A DNA stretch of 64,000 bases, from assembly GCA_022393335.1 (NCBI GenBank), contig JAJEKB010020821.1:210065-274064 (forward strand), read 5' to 3'. Source of the stretch: Macrotrachela quadricornifera. Lineage: Eukaryota > Rotifera > Eurotatoria > Philodinida > Philodinidae. The position numbers were made by a program, and so were the translations under genes. The notes beneath the pieces were generated by a model, which was not told the origin of the DNA, did no database searches, and worked only from the letters and a program-made list of their open reading frames with translations. Below are positions 48,316-59,563 of the stretch, one piece after another. Positions within the stretch are counted from its first letter, which is position 1. The number at the start of each line of letters is the position of its first letter.

Positions 48316-50760
48316 AAGGTTAGTAGGAAAAAAAGGAACTTTTTTTTTTCGCTGAAAATCAGCCATCGACTATCTAAGAAAACAAATCTGTGTTTAGACC
48401 AGAAGTGACATTCTCCAATGGTTATAAGCAAGGTGTCTTATTCTCGAGCTAATTATTCGCACATAAGATATCTAACTACCGCTACCTTTATTGATTTTTA
48501 AGTATATGATAGACAAAAAACAAACGTTAACGGACTATACAGTGTACTTCTGTTTCTAGTTTATTATCACTGTTGACTCTTTTGTTTCGCAGTCGCTCTG
48601 AGGAAGCTCAAGCTCTTATTCGAATGCTCACACTATGTGAGTGCAAATCATAAACAAAGAACAAGCAATGAGAAGCATTTTTAAATATCTCGACTAGATA
48701 TGCACCGAAATTGGTATCGCCCGACCTGTCCGTGTTCAGCTATTCTCAGTATCGTAGATCACATGTCTATATATGATGTTCTCCATGCCGATCTGAAGGT
48801 GTTAGCAGAGATTCTCTATCATATGACCCGAACAAGCACAAGAAAGAGAACTCTTGATAACCTCTAGATCGGCATGGACAATACTATGTTTTATGTTTAC
48901 AATAGCAAACAAAATCCTTCCTCAAATCTGATTAGCTAGGAAGTTTTTTCTTTCAACCAATCAAATTTAAGAAAAGATTTTCTCCCCTATTGTAAGAATA
49001 TAACATGATGTTGTCTATTTTCAATACATAAGTTCGAGCATTAACATGTAGAAAAACAGACGAAATAAAAAGAATCCGAGTAAAGATTGTAACATCATAG
49101 CTAATAACGGTAAGAGAAAACTAGATAAATATATGGTAACTCAATACAAAAAAAACATAAATTTGTTAGTATAGACATAAAAATTGAAATTGTAAAAAAA
49201 TTTATATCTAATTTTTTCTTTATTTAGGAAAATGAAGAATTATTAAATAGTGAAAATATTTGAAATCGAAAAATTATGTTGTGTCTATATATTTCTCTTG
49301 ATGTCTCGCTAACTTTCTTGTTGTTTGTAGCCGTATTTATTATTTATTTGCTTATTTATGCGAAAATATATGTAACTATGCGATGTTAGATCAATAAAAT
49401 TATTTTTAAATTTTACATATGATTGTTGCTAAGAATGATATTGGAACTCACTATATATCGTATGTAAGGAATGTACACTCATAAATAGACATCAATGCCA
49501 CTGTCATAATCAGCTATAATAATTTTTTAATGTAATCATATAGCGAATTTGGTTTTATTTCATCAGAAAATTAAATATTTCACATGATATTTAATTATCT
49601 CTGACAGATATCGACCAAACGAGTTGAAATTTATACTAGTGATAGAGGCATATTCAAAGTTTATATTGGCAAAGACATGTACAGAGAGAATGTTCATTCA
49701 GTACCATTATTGATCTCAACAAAAAAATTTTACCTTTTCGTAGATAGCAAGAAAAATAGCACATTAAGCAAACGATGTCTCTAGGCATTTCTTCATGAAT
49801 ATAAACTTTGAATCTTGAGAATGGAGGTGAATGTGATGAAATGATAAATATCCTCACTCTAAGCCTCTGAATAAAGTCGCATATACTAAATTTGTAATAG
49901 GTCATTGGTATAAAAATATTGGATTGCTATAATCAAGGCGAAACAACAGTTTAATGTCGTATTTAGAGACAAAAATAGCTGTCGTATGAATTTAAGAACA
50001 AACTTGGTTGAATCAGCAGAATTAGGGACAAGTTTTCTTTCGGTACCTTTAGATTTTTTTTCATTTTAAACTCTGTATCTTAATAAATGAAAATGCAATT
50101 ATTTTGAACCTTGGAGTTACGATAGAGCTTGATTCGCTATATAAAATTGTTCAAGATATCTCTCTCGAAAATCATGAAAAAATCGTTTTTCTCCTAACGA
50201 ATTATGAACATTTTTCCGTTGGATGTCAGGTTTAGAGATCACTATAAAAACATAAAAAATAAAAGAGAAGAGTCCAGAGATTCCATGTCTATATCTTTAA
50301 TAGGATGTAAAATAATCTCGTTTTAGTTGAAACAAAAACAGATCAATTTTTTCCGAAAAATTTTGAAACATGTACTGTATTATCGATTCTCACTAATCTT
50401 CGATTTAATAATCAGCAAAAATTGAAAATAAAACTTGGAGCAACGGTATATTATCAATGTATATCATTAGTAATTTATGTACTTATACAACATTTGTACA
50501 CTATTTAATAATATTTATACATGTTACTCAACAGTTTCTAATTGATTTGCATTATTTTTTACGATATGTTCAGTAGCAAGTATACGTGTGGCAGTTATAC
50601 TGAAACCATTGCTAATAGGACTTACAATAATAAAACAACAAAATCAGATGCATTCAAATAAATTACTTTGAATGATTTATAATTTTATCGATATTTTTCT
50701 CAATGAAAGAATGTAAGATCGTAAGTTACTTTAATCTAATATAGCTAAGTATTTAACATA
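48316..50760. other. Intergenic with transposon fragments
   Basis: No gene. Positions 48775-48880 contain an inverted pair (CCATGCCGATCT / AGATCGGCATGG). About 49605-49880 is a decayed relative of the 11696-12246 element, sharing CAAACGAGTTG, GATAGAGGCAT and GACATG in the same order plus an inverted AAAGTTTATATT pair. Confidence 0.5.
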
Positions 50761-52659
50761 TTAAAAACTATCGCTCATAGACAAACAAATATAATCAACT
50801 CTGTTAGTGTCGTCATGTTCGTCTCGCTTTTCTCTATCGATTTCCCAATTACATCTAATATGCCATGTAAAATTGTTATTATTAATAGAATTATGTGAAT
50901 TTGTCGATTTAAAAGTGGATAAATAAGATTGAATGGGTGATGAATCTTCTAGTCGACGTTTTTTTGTGTTATTAGTATTTAATTGAGTTTGTTTGAAAGT
51001 ATTGTTCTTGAGACGATGAGTATTTGTTTGAAACCATTCTGTTGAAATATCTTCTATTATTGAATAATTCATACATTCGAATATAATACTTTCCAAATTT
51101 TTAAATTTATCAATAATCTGAGAAATGATTTCTTTAGATTGAATATTCACTTGTAAATGTCTAATAGACAATAATGATTGAGAAAGTTTGTCAATATTTT
51201 CAAAATTAATTGGATAAATCTCATTTTTTTTACATAATGTAAGAGAGTGAATATGCGCAGGAAGAATTAATGATGTATCAAATAAACTCAAAGTCAAATT
51301 ATACAGTTTAAATGTATGTGAAAGTATCAATTGTATTTTATTACAATCATAATCGTCCAAATATGAAAGATCGAGTTCTTGTATTTGTTTAAGGTCAACA
51401 AAGGATGTAATATTATCGATCAACTCTTGATCGCTCACATAACAATGACGATTAGGATGAACTAGTAATGATTTAATGTTAGTAAAACGAAAATTGGATG
51501 GTTCTGTATTAGATTCAATGGCATAATAACAAAATTGAATCATGTTTTGAAAGAAGAATGTTTCATGTATATTTATTGGTACTGTTGATAATGGTGGATA
51601 ATTTTCCAAAGAATAATATATCCGTTTAGGAAGAAAATAAGGCAATGAATAGATTTCAATATTTTCAGTCCAAATATGTTTTTCGTATGCAACATACCAA
51701 TGTTTTTTTTTGAGCCAAAATGATGAACGAAATCTTTCAAATATTGATAAAGGTTCTAGTTGAAATGATGATTTGCGTATAGAAAATCGAAAATTGAATT
51801 TATTAATGTGTGTTTTTCGTAGAAATTCTTCCCATTGAATACCATCGGCTAAATCGGATTTTCCCGATGTTTCAATTGTTAATGATTTTAATTGAACAAG
51901 TTTAAAAAGACATTCTTTTAACAAATCAAAGGATACTATCATATCTAATTTTATCTGAAGATTTGATAATGATGATAAATTTTGACATATGTCTTCAAAT
52001 TTTAATAAAGTTTTTTCATTTTTATCATTATCATAAAGACAAATTTTCAGATGAACAAGTGATGATACCTGAAGACATTGAAATATTTGATTAAGTTGAA
52101 TAATTGTACAATCATCATTGATAATTAAATTTGTTAATAAATTGAAATAAATTTTATTACTTGGTATTGCTTCGATAGAATCGACATCAAGATATGTCAA
52201 AAACTTTGCTTGTTGACTGATCATTATCTTAGTAATTTTGTCAGAATTATTTTTTGGAAAATTATTTTTAAATGTTAATGATGAAATATTACACGGTAAA
52301 TTCATTTGAAAATTCTTCATTAAGATAAAATTCATTGATTTAAGATTTATAAATTTTTGTTCAAATCGTGAAAAATAATGATGAATAAGTAATACTTGAT
52401 CAGGCATAAATTTTTCAGATAGTTCAAGATAATGAACTTGTTCAGGTTGAATATGACTACAAATAAAATCGAACTTTGATCGAGATATTTCTCGAAAATT
52501 GAGTTTAACGGGATATAAATGAACAATTTGATCAAAATGATGATTTAAACCGATCAAACTAACAAACATGTCAAATGAACTTAAATAATCAAAAATTTCA
52601 AATATCAATTCTGTTGATAATGAATTCAAACGTGAATTCATCCTGATGTTTTTCTTCAA
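50761..52659 (-). CDS. F-box protein with leucine-rich C-terminal region
   Basis: A single frame of 632 residues from the ATG at 52659 (a second ATG, six codons downstream at 52641, would also keep the domain). Residues about 12-50 form an F-box (LNSLSTELIFEIFDYLSSFD, then GLNHHFDQIV), which docks to Skp1 in SCF ubiquitin ligases. The rest has irregular Leu/Ile-rich repeats (LKICLYDNDKNEKTLL, SLTIETSGKS, IQELDLSYLDDYD) as in F-box/LRR substrate adaptors. The C-tail is polar and ends without a domain. No intron or stop. The substrate is unknown. Bdelloids carry many such genes; closest family not determined. Confidence 0.8.
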   Translation of the reverse strand: MKKNIRMNSRLNSLSTELIFEIFDYLSSFDMFVSLIGLNHHFDQIVHLYPVKLNFREISRSKFDFICSHIQPEQVHYLELSEKFMPDQVLLIHHYFSRFEQKFINLKSMNFILMKNFQMNLPCNISSLTFKNNFPKNNSDKITKIMISQQAKFLTYLDVDSIEAIPSNKIYFNLLTNLIINDDCTIIQLNQIFQCLQVSSLVHLKICLYDNDKNEKTLLKFEDICQNLSSLSNLQIKLDMIVSFDLLKECLFKLVQLKSLTIETSGKSDLADGIQWEEFLRKTHINKFNFRFSIRKSSFQLEPLSIFERFRSSFWLKKKHWYVAYEKHIWTENIEIYSLPYFLPKRIYYSLENYPPLSTVPINIHETFFFQNMIQFCYYAIESNTEPSNFRFTNIKSLLVHPNRHCYVSDQELIDNITSFVDLKQIQELDLSYLDDYDCNKIQLILSHTFKLYNLTLSLFDTSLILPAHIHSLTLCKKNEIYPINFENIDKLSQSLLSIRHLQVNIQSKEIISQIIDKFKNLESIIFECMNYSIIEDISTEWFQTNTHRLKNNTFKQTQLNTNNTKKRRLEDSSPIQSYLSTFKSTNSHNSINNNNFTWHIRCNWEIDREKRDEHDDTNRVDYICLSMSDSF

Positions 52660-53132
52660 TAAATAATAAAATAAATGTCTGACAAAATATTTTTATCAAT
52701 GATAAACAAACTCACCAGTATCTTTTGTTTTAATAACAGTTAGGAGCACAACTCAGGGTATATATATATATGTGCTTATCAACGTTCTCTTTCTCCTTAT
52801 GCATGACATTTAAATGAAACTATGATATTTAAATATGGGGAAAAGCCATTGAGGGTGTTGGAATGAGCTGGACACCATGATGAGGATAAGAGTAAGGAAT
52901 AAAACATAAGAGGAAGAGGAAGGGAAAGTTCAAAAATATATTCATTCCTTACGATAAAAGAATCTTAGAAAAATAAACATTTCGATTAATTCATGTTTTA
53001 TTTCACTATTTATAGTAAAAAGAACTACAATGTATAGATATCAATTTATTCGTATTTCATATCGTAAGGGTAACTCTTTCTCGAAGGTGGACTAACGTCA
53101 GTATATATATGTAAACCTATACTTCTAAACTA

Positions 53133-53540
53133 GAACCCTGCACGGTTTCAAAAATAATTTTCTGAAACTGTTCAAAGAAGTATATACCGTTCTATCATTT
53201 TAAACGTTATTATGTCATTCGACCATGCAAATTGTAGAAAAATGCTTCCTCTTCAAAATCATATATTTAGAAACACAAAATAATCTTCGATGTAAAGATT
53301 TTTTTAATGAAAATAAAACGATTTCAACATTTGGAACCGAAAATGTCGGCACCGTTTTGTTTTAATAGAAAAAATCTTCACATCGAGGATTATTTTGTTT
53401 TTCTAAATATATGAGTTTGAGGAAGAAGCATTACTCTACAAAATGCATGGTCGAATGACATAATAACGTTTAAAATGATGGAACGGTATATACTTCTTTG
53501 AACGGTTCCAGAAAATTATTTTTGGAATCGTGCTTGGCTC
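53133..53540. mobile_element. TA-flanked 408-bp MITE
   Basis: The left arm starts GAACCCTGCACGGTTTC and the right, in reverse complement, GAGCCAAGCACGATTCC. TA flanks are at 53131-53132 and 53541-53542. The arms (about 185 bp) match closely, for example AAACGTTATTATGTCATTCG at left and its complement near 53455. Non-coding. Confidence 0.75.
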
Positions 53541-53799
53541 TAATTACATCAAATCTGCTGAGTGTAAGACCGAGATAAATGGAAATAAATTACTAGGAGC
53601 GGACAGAAACTGGAACTAAAAAAGACTCGGTCCCACACATCTCCACTTACGATACCAAGTATCTTTGTATGTTCACCGATACCATTTTTAGTTGGTCCTG
53701 TAAAACCTTCACTCGACAGCTTTAATTGGTATTATACACCTACGACTATGACTTTCAACAAGAAGAAAATGCTGGAGATTTTAATCTCGAAGTTTGGTG

Positions 53800-54100
53800 A
53801 CGCTTTTTGAAGTATCATGAAGTTTTCTGAAGTTCTGTCAAGTCTTAACACTATAGCTTTGAGTACCTTGAAGTCTTCTGACATCTTCTAAAGTTCTATA
53901 AGTCTTTGAAATCTGTTGAAATCTTATAAAGTCTTTCGCACTCATAAACTCTTGCACGGTTTTCAGAATCGACAGTCCATTGTTTCTCCCTTGACCCCAA
54001 TAGCTCTTTAAAAGTTACAGACATCACATCCGAGTAGACATTTAAAAGTTATGAATATTACTCCCAGATAATTCCAAAAAAGTCACAAATACTAGCTGTT
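53800..54100. repeat. Degenerate short tandem repeats
   Basis: Positions 53800-53950 are built of imperfect TGAAGTCTTCTGAAATCT-like units. Positions 53995-54095 contain about three 33-36 bp units with an AAAAGTTAC-like core, resembling the 34-bp array at 4239-4380. No gene. Confidence 0.45.
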
Positions 54101-54234
54101 TCTAGTCTAATTTAAATTGACTTCTATTTATTTGACTAGTAGTTATAAGTTAGAAACAAGTATAGGAAGGTAATAAGCGAAGTAGATATAGATCCAAGTT
54201 CAAAAATAAATCAACTAAGTAGTCTTAGTATTGA

Positions 54235-55030
54235 AGCCAAACCCAAACTCAAACCCACCCAGGACAACCACTCATATTGTAAGATCTGATCTTATATGAT
54301 CTTGTACGATCATACGAAAATCATGCAAAAAATCGTAGTTCCTTAGATCTTATATCAACATATAGATAAATAGTGATATATTATTATTTTGAAACTATTT
54401 TTATTATTAAAAATGCAATAAATAAATAATTCGACGTTTCGACTCATTTAAAGAGTCATTTTCTAGAATAAAACACCACCCTGCACATGACCTTGAACGA
54501 AATTTGAATGCCAAGACATCACTTAATTTCATATGTACTATATCAATTGCCATTAATTTCAAATTAATTTATTACAATATTAAAATTAAGTGATGTCTTG
54601 GCATTCAAATTTCGTTCAAGGTCATGTGCAGGGTGGTGTTTTATTCTAGAAAATGACTCTTTAAATGAGTCGAAACGTCGAATTATTTATTTATTGCATT
54701 TTTAATAATAAAAATAGTTTCAAAATAATAATATATCACTATTTATCTATATGTACTATACCAATTGTCGTAAAATTCAATTTAATTTACTATCTTATAT
54801 CAAGTTGCACAATCAGACTCTTGAAAGATCTTACATATTGATAGAGATCTTTCAAGAATCTGATTGTACGACTTCATATAAGACCTCAGGAACTACAATT
54901 TTTTGTCAGATTCTTGTAAGATTTCGCCCATATTCAAAGATCTTGTATGTATTTCATACGATCTTACGTCTGAGTTTTCGACCTGGGCAAACTCTATACC
55001 CAAACTCCCAAACAGTTTGGGTTTGGTGCA
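54235..55030. mobile_element. Composite inverted-repeat region carrying a perfect palindrome
   Basis: The outer sequences are mirrored: AAACCCAAACTCAAACCCACCCAGG near 54240 against CCTGGGC ... AGTTTGGGTTTGG near 54983-55025, with diverged GATCTT/AAGATC-rich DNA between. Within it lies the exact palindrome 54358-54754. The 54751-55056 frame is not a gene. Confidence 0.5.
54358..54754. repeat. Perfect palindrome, 172-bp identical arms, 53-bp loop
   Basis: The arms 54358-54529 and 54583-54754 are identical by eye over their full length, which indicates very recent formation or ongoing conversion. Each arm contains GACTC-TTTAAAT-GAGTC-GAAAC-GTCG, a hairpin followed by GAAAC that resembles the stem II side of hammerhead ribozymes and tails of Penelope-like or LINE elements. 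The loop start (ATATGTACTATATCAATTG) is repeated directly after the right arm. Confidence 0.85.
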
Positions 55031-55718
55031 TGTCTACTTTTGCTGCTTTCTTTTAATCCGTTTCTACTTCGAATGAATAGATAAAAAAGAATCAAAGAAT
55101 GTAAAAATAAACGAGAAGCAAATGAATGTGAACAGAACATATAAGTATAAAACACTTTAGAGAGGTACGTGAAGACTTGTATGTCTTCTCTCTGTAACAC
55201 CCTGTTTCACAATCACTTAACAAAGCCTGGCAGAGCAAAAAAACTGCACCGTGGACAACATCTTTCTACTCTCCTCTTTGTGACTAGAAATCTTAGCTTT
55301 TAAAGTTTTAGTAGATGATTACTGACTTTATATGAGTTAATATTATCGAATGAATTTCATGTGCTAAGTAATATACTATTGTGTTGAATAATTCTCTTAA
55401 TGAATTATTTCATATGGCATGATGTTTAAAAATTATTTGACAACGCTCGGCAGAGCAGAAACACTGTGTCATGAAAAGCATTTTTTTCTCACTTCTATTC
55501 CTGCATCCACACGCACATTCTCTTGTCAAGAAATCGAAAAAAAGTATAAGTAGGAAGAAAAAAGTATGTTGAGTTAATTTACAACATTTTTTTCCGATGT
55601 AATTCTCTTTTTTTTGTTCTTTCTTTTTTTCTTAACATATATAAATACATGTACGTGACTTTTTTACAAAATATCTGGTAAAAATACGTCAACGCTACTT
55701 TATACGTGTATTTACAAC
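55031..55718. other. Intergenic, probable promoter side of the ART gene
   Basis: No gene. Two copies of the word GGCAGAGCA...AAACTG lie about 220 bp apart (55220 and 55448), hinting at a duplicated segment. Confidence 0.35.
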
Positions 55719-57224
55719 ATGGCTACCACGTGTATGAAGCGAAAATTTGATGAATTGGTCCATGATACACTAGATACAGAGATTACTTCAACAATATTTG
55801 ACAAACTTGATATTTCAGACGAATATATTATCGTGTGGTTCGATGAAAACTTCGAAGTGAGGAAACAGTATATGGTTAGCACGATAAAATTAAGAGCTAT
55901 CGTTGATTATTTAATGTGGTTTGATAACATAGATCGTTGTGAAGCGTATTTATGTCGATTAAAAAAGGAGCATGTATATTTCATTATATCATCTAATATA
56001 GCTCAACCAGTTGTCGACCGTTTTCATGATCTTCGTCAAATACATTTAATTTATATTTATAAGGATAATGTAGAACCGAAATCTGATTGGGTTGCTAAGC
56101 ACAAAAAGGTAAGAACAATGAAAAGTGATAATATATCCTTGTGCCGACACGAAAAGAAAAGATAGAAGTGTTGAGATGGTTGAATATTAAAGAAAAGAAA
56201 ACATGAGATTATTTGTCATCGATCAGATGCGAGTTTGTGAAAAGTTTAGATAAAATCACTTAGTGTAAACCAATTCTACTAATTTAGAGCAGAAGAAAAT
56301 AAGTTAAATAACTGTGTGATTAAATTATCACTATAAACTTTTGTTCAACCGTAGATCAAGGTTGTTTTCAATAATTACATCGATTTATTACATAATTTAT
56401 CCAAAGAACTTAGATTATTCTCCCAGCATTCCAATCTGGAAGCAGCCGCATTGTTTTTCGCTAGTAAAAACGAACGAACAATCCAGTTAGATGCAGCAAG
56501 AACAAATTCACATTGGTTTGTACTATTTTTACGCGCCCTTCTTGAGCTTCCACCGCCATCGAATAACAAAGAGAAGTTTGTCAATGAATGTAAACTATTT
56601 TATAAAGATAACGAATCTGTGTTGAAAGTAATTGACGAATTTAACAAAACATACGAAGCCGATCGTGCTGTTTGGTGGTATACACGTGAAGGATTTTTAT
56701 ATCGTCTTCTTAATCGAGCACTGCGACAACAGTACCAAGATGCTATTATATTATTTCACTTCTTTATTGTCGATTTATACAAGGTTCTAAATAGTGAATA
56801 TGAACGACTGGTTGACGATATAAGTGATATGGGAATACTGTATCGTGGTCAATTGATGAAGAAATCAGAACTGACAATATTAACCAAAAATACCGAATAT
56901 GCCATGTTGGTTAATAGTTTTTTATCAGCAACATTTGATCGTGAAGTAGCACTCATCTTTGCAGGAGCACAATCAACAACTCTTGATGATCCGATTCAAT
57001 CTGTTTTGTTTGAGATATCTGTAGAACATATAGATGTATGGGGTAAAGAAAAAGTCTTTGCTGACATAAAAAACATGAGTTTTAATCAAGATGAAGGTGA
57101 AGTTTTGTTTACGCCTGGCGTTACTCTTATACAACGTGAAGTGCTTTATAGCGAAGAACAACAAGTGTGGATTATACGTGTCGATATGCAACCATTGAAT
57201 GTTGCTCTGCGTTTAGATACTTAG
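55719..57224 (+). CDS. Arginine ADP-ribosyltransferase domain (N-terminal part of a split ART-TPR gene)
   Basis: Exons 55719-56108 and 56355-57224 with a GTAAGA...CGTAG intron (246 bp) in phase 0 give 419 residues. Residues about 250-400 form an ART fold of the R-S-E class: YRGQ (Arg 294), NSFLSATF (Ser 321), and DEGEVLF with the ExE pair 377-379, the Glu set needed to move ADP-ribose from NAD to arginine. The N-terminal 130 residues are a separate alpha/beta-like region. The stop codon TAG (57222-57224) is supplied by the foldback element inserted at 57218-57219, so the natural protein continued into the TPR part downstream. As it stands the enzyme domain remains open and might be made as a truncated protein. 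Confidence 0.85.
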
Positions 57225-58133
57225 GGCATACCAAAAGTAGTGAGCCTGATACTTTATTCTCGTATAGAAGGCTTGGAGAAATTTTCTTTTTTTACTAATA
57301 GATAGAGCGTGTTTCACTCTATTTTTCTATACTATTTGATCAATATGAAACTGTTATCATAATAATAAAATTTCGATAAAATCTGTGTTTGTCGCATATA
57401 CGCTGGTAGCATGAGCATGAGTGCTTGTGAGTATTTTTGGAATAACTTTTGATGATAACAAGATAGAGAACTGCGGTTTTCGCCGTTGGAAAGAGGAGAT
57501 GAAGACGCATCAAGCTATGTATTACTGATTTTTCTAACCTGCTTTTTGTAAGGTTTTAGCTCACCTTTTAAAGAGCAAATCTATTGCATGAGTTGTTTAT
57601 AGTAAATTGTCAATAATCGTGTTCACATTTAAACCGTTAATCGAAGATCTACAAACTGCGTAAGACTCAGCTCTTTAAATTTAATTATTTATGGATAATA
57701 CCTATTCTAGACGAATCTCTACTAGGATATTCTATCAAATTTTTTGCTTTTTCTTTTTTTCATGAAACAAGCGTTTGTCCGACGGTTAGAAAATAGAATA
57801 AAAAAACCGTCAGAAATCATGTTAGAAAAATCGATAATATATGGTTCGATGCGACTTCATCTCCTCTTTCCAACGGCGAAAACCGTAGTTCTCTATATTG
57901 TTTCTATGAAAAGTTATTCCAAAAATACACACGAGATTTCATGCTACCAGCACATATGCGACAGAAACCGATCTTATCGAAATTTTATTATTATGATAAC
58001 AGTTTCATATTGATCAAATAGCATAGAAAAATAGAGTGAAACACGCTCTATCTATTGGTAAAAAAAGAAAATTTCTCCAAGCCTTCGATACAAGAATAAA
58101 GTATCAGGCTCACTACTTTTGGTATACCCTAAG
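57220..58133. mobile_element. 914-bp TA-flanked foldback element inserted in the ART-TPR gene
   Basis: The termini are CTTAGGGCATACCAAAAGTAG at left and, in reverse complement, CTTAGGGTATACCAAAAG at right. The arms (about 310 bp, to about 57530 and from about 57836) are about 92-95 percent alike by eye. TA lies at 57218-57219 and 58134-58135 as target duplication. No transposase; the small frames inside are shadows. It is a Tc1/mariner-type non-autonomous element by its TA target; ends differ from the mariner at 38.8 kb except for the shared opening CTTMGG, so common mobilisation is only a guess. Confidence 0.85.
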
Positions 58134-58135
58134 TA

Positions 58136-59563
58136 TTGATCAACAATTAATGGTTCTGGAATTAGAATTGCATATTTTGATGACGGAAAACGAAGATAGA
58201 GTAAATCATACGCCGGACATCACTTTTACGAATAAAATAAATCAATATATTGTACCAGTTGCTAGACAAATCATGAATGAATCTCAAAATTTATCTGATC
58301 GATTTATTTTTCGAATTTTGTGCAATGAACAGAGTCAGTTTTTTTATATCCCTTCGGACCATACCATTCACTCTACACTGCACGACTGTTTGGGTACAAT
58401 TTGTCGCGAAAAGAAAGATCTGAATGATGCTTTAGAACACTATACAAAGGCTACCGATGGAAGTGGTAGTCGAAAGTTTTCTCGTCAGGTAAACTTGGCA
58501 TATGTACACAAGCTACGAGGTGATTTTAAACAAGCATGGATCATATGCCAAAAATTGATACTAGACGCTCAATGCGACCAAAATAATGAAGCTAAGGTCT
58601 ACGAAGAGGTGACATTTGGATCGATTAGACCGACAACCTTGACACCATATGATATTTCTGCAGAAGATATTCGTAACTGTGAGGATTTCATCGATTATAC
58701 AGTACAGAATGCCGAATCTGAACTTACTATGTATTGGTTGGAAGTCAAAGATGCATATTTACTAGCTGGTAATTTATATAATACTTCGGAATCTGTTCTT
58801 CGATGTTTTAAAAAAGCTTTAGAAATTGTTGAAAAACATGCGCCAGGATCTCATACGAGTTTAGCTGAATGTTATCAAAAACTTGGCGAAGAATATCATA
58901 GTATACCTAATATTCAATTAGCTATTGATTGCTACCAGAAAGTCATAGAAGAGAATTGTGCATTTAACGATGATGATGATGATGACAATGATACGAAAAG
59001 TTATGATAACGACGACGAGACAGCAAGTGACACTGCTCTTGCTCATAGTAAACTCGGCCAGTTAAGAGCTGAATTAAACGATGAGTTTGGATCTTGGAAC
59101 TCATTTCGGTCATCATTCAACTGTTGGAAACATGTGAGTCCAGGAAGCCGATGTTTATTTAATCTGACAGAATCCTATCGATGTCTTGCTCTTGTATATG
59201 AACGCCAACAGCATTGGAATCTCGCGATTTCTCACTATGAATTAATGCTTTGGATGACTCTCGAAAGGGATCCTGAAGACGAACGCGCCATTAATGAATG
59301 CTGTACATCAGTCATGAATCTTCAAAAACAAATATATGGTTAGTAAGATATATTAGCGTACAAGATCACTCTTCATATCGTTTACAGGAACAGAATCAAC
59401 AACGAAACCTCAATTGCTAGAACGTTATAATAGTCGACCACCATTGACGCAAACGGACCTCACTCCAATAATCTATCAAACGCTCATTGAAATCAATGAG
59501 AAATTAAAGAGTATCGACAAGCAAACAATCCATACTTTGATTGCAAACAATGCGTCTTATTAA
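58136..59563 (+). CDS. TPR region, C-terminal part of the split ART-TPR gene
   Basis: The frame is open from inside the element to 59338, then a 49-bp intron (59339-59387) leads to a last exon 59388-59563 ending in TAA. It encodes about 459 residues of host sequence with helix pairs typical of tetratricopeptide repeats (LGTICREKKDLNDALEHYTK, ECYQKLGEEYHSIPNIQLAI, YRCLALVYERQQHWNLAISH) and an Asp-rich linker (58968-59010). TPRs usually bind partner proteins and would guide the ADP-ribosyltransferase. Removing the element and one TA leaves both halves in the same phase with no extra or missing base, consistent with a single original gene. The only ATG near the start lies in the element (58036), so separate expression is doubtful. 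Confidence 0.8.

Noticed and set aside
57744..58013. 89-residue frame inside the element that splits the ART-TPR gene
   Set aside because: It lies in the mirrored arm and has no domain; it is not a transposase.
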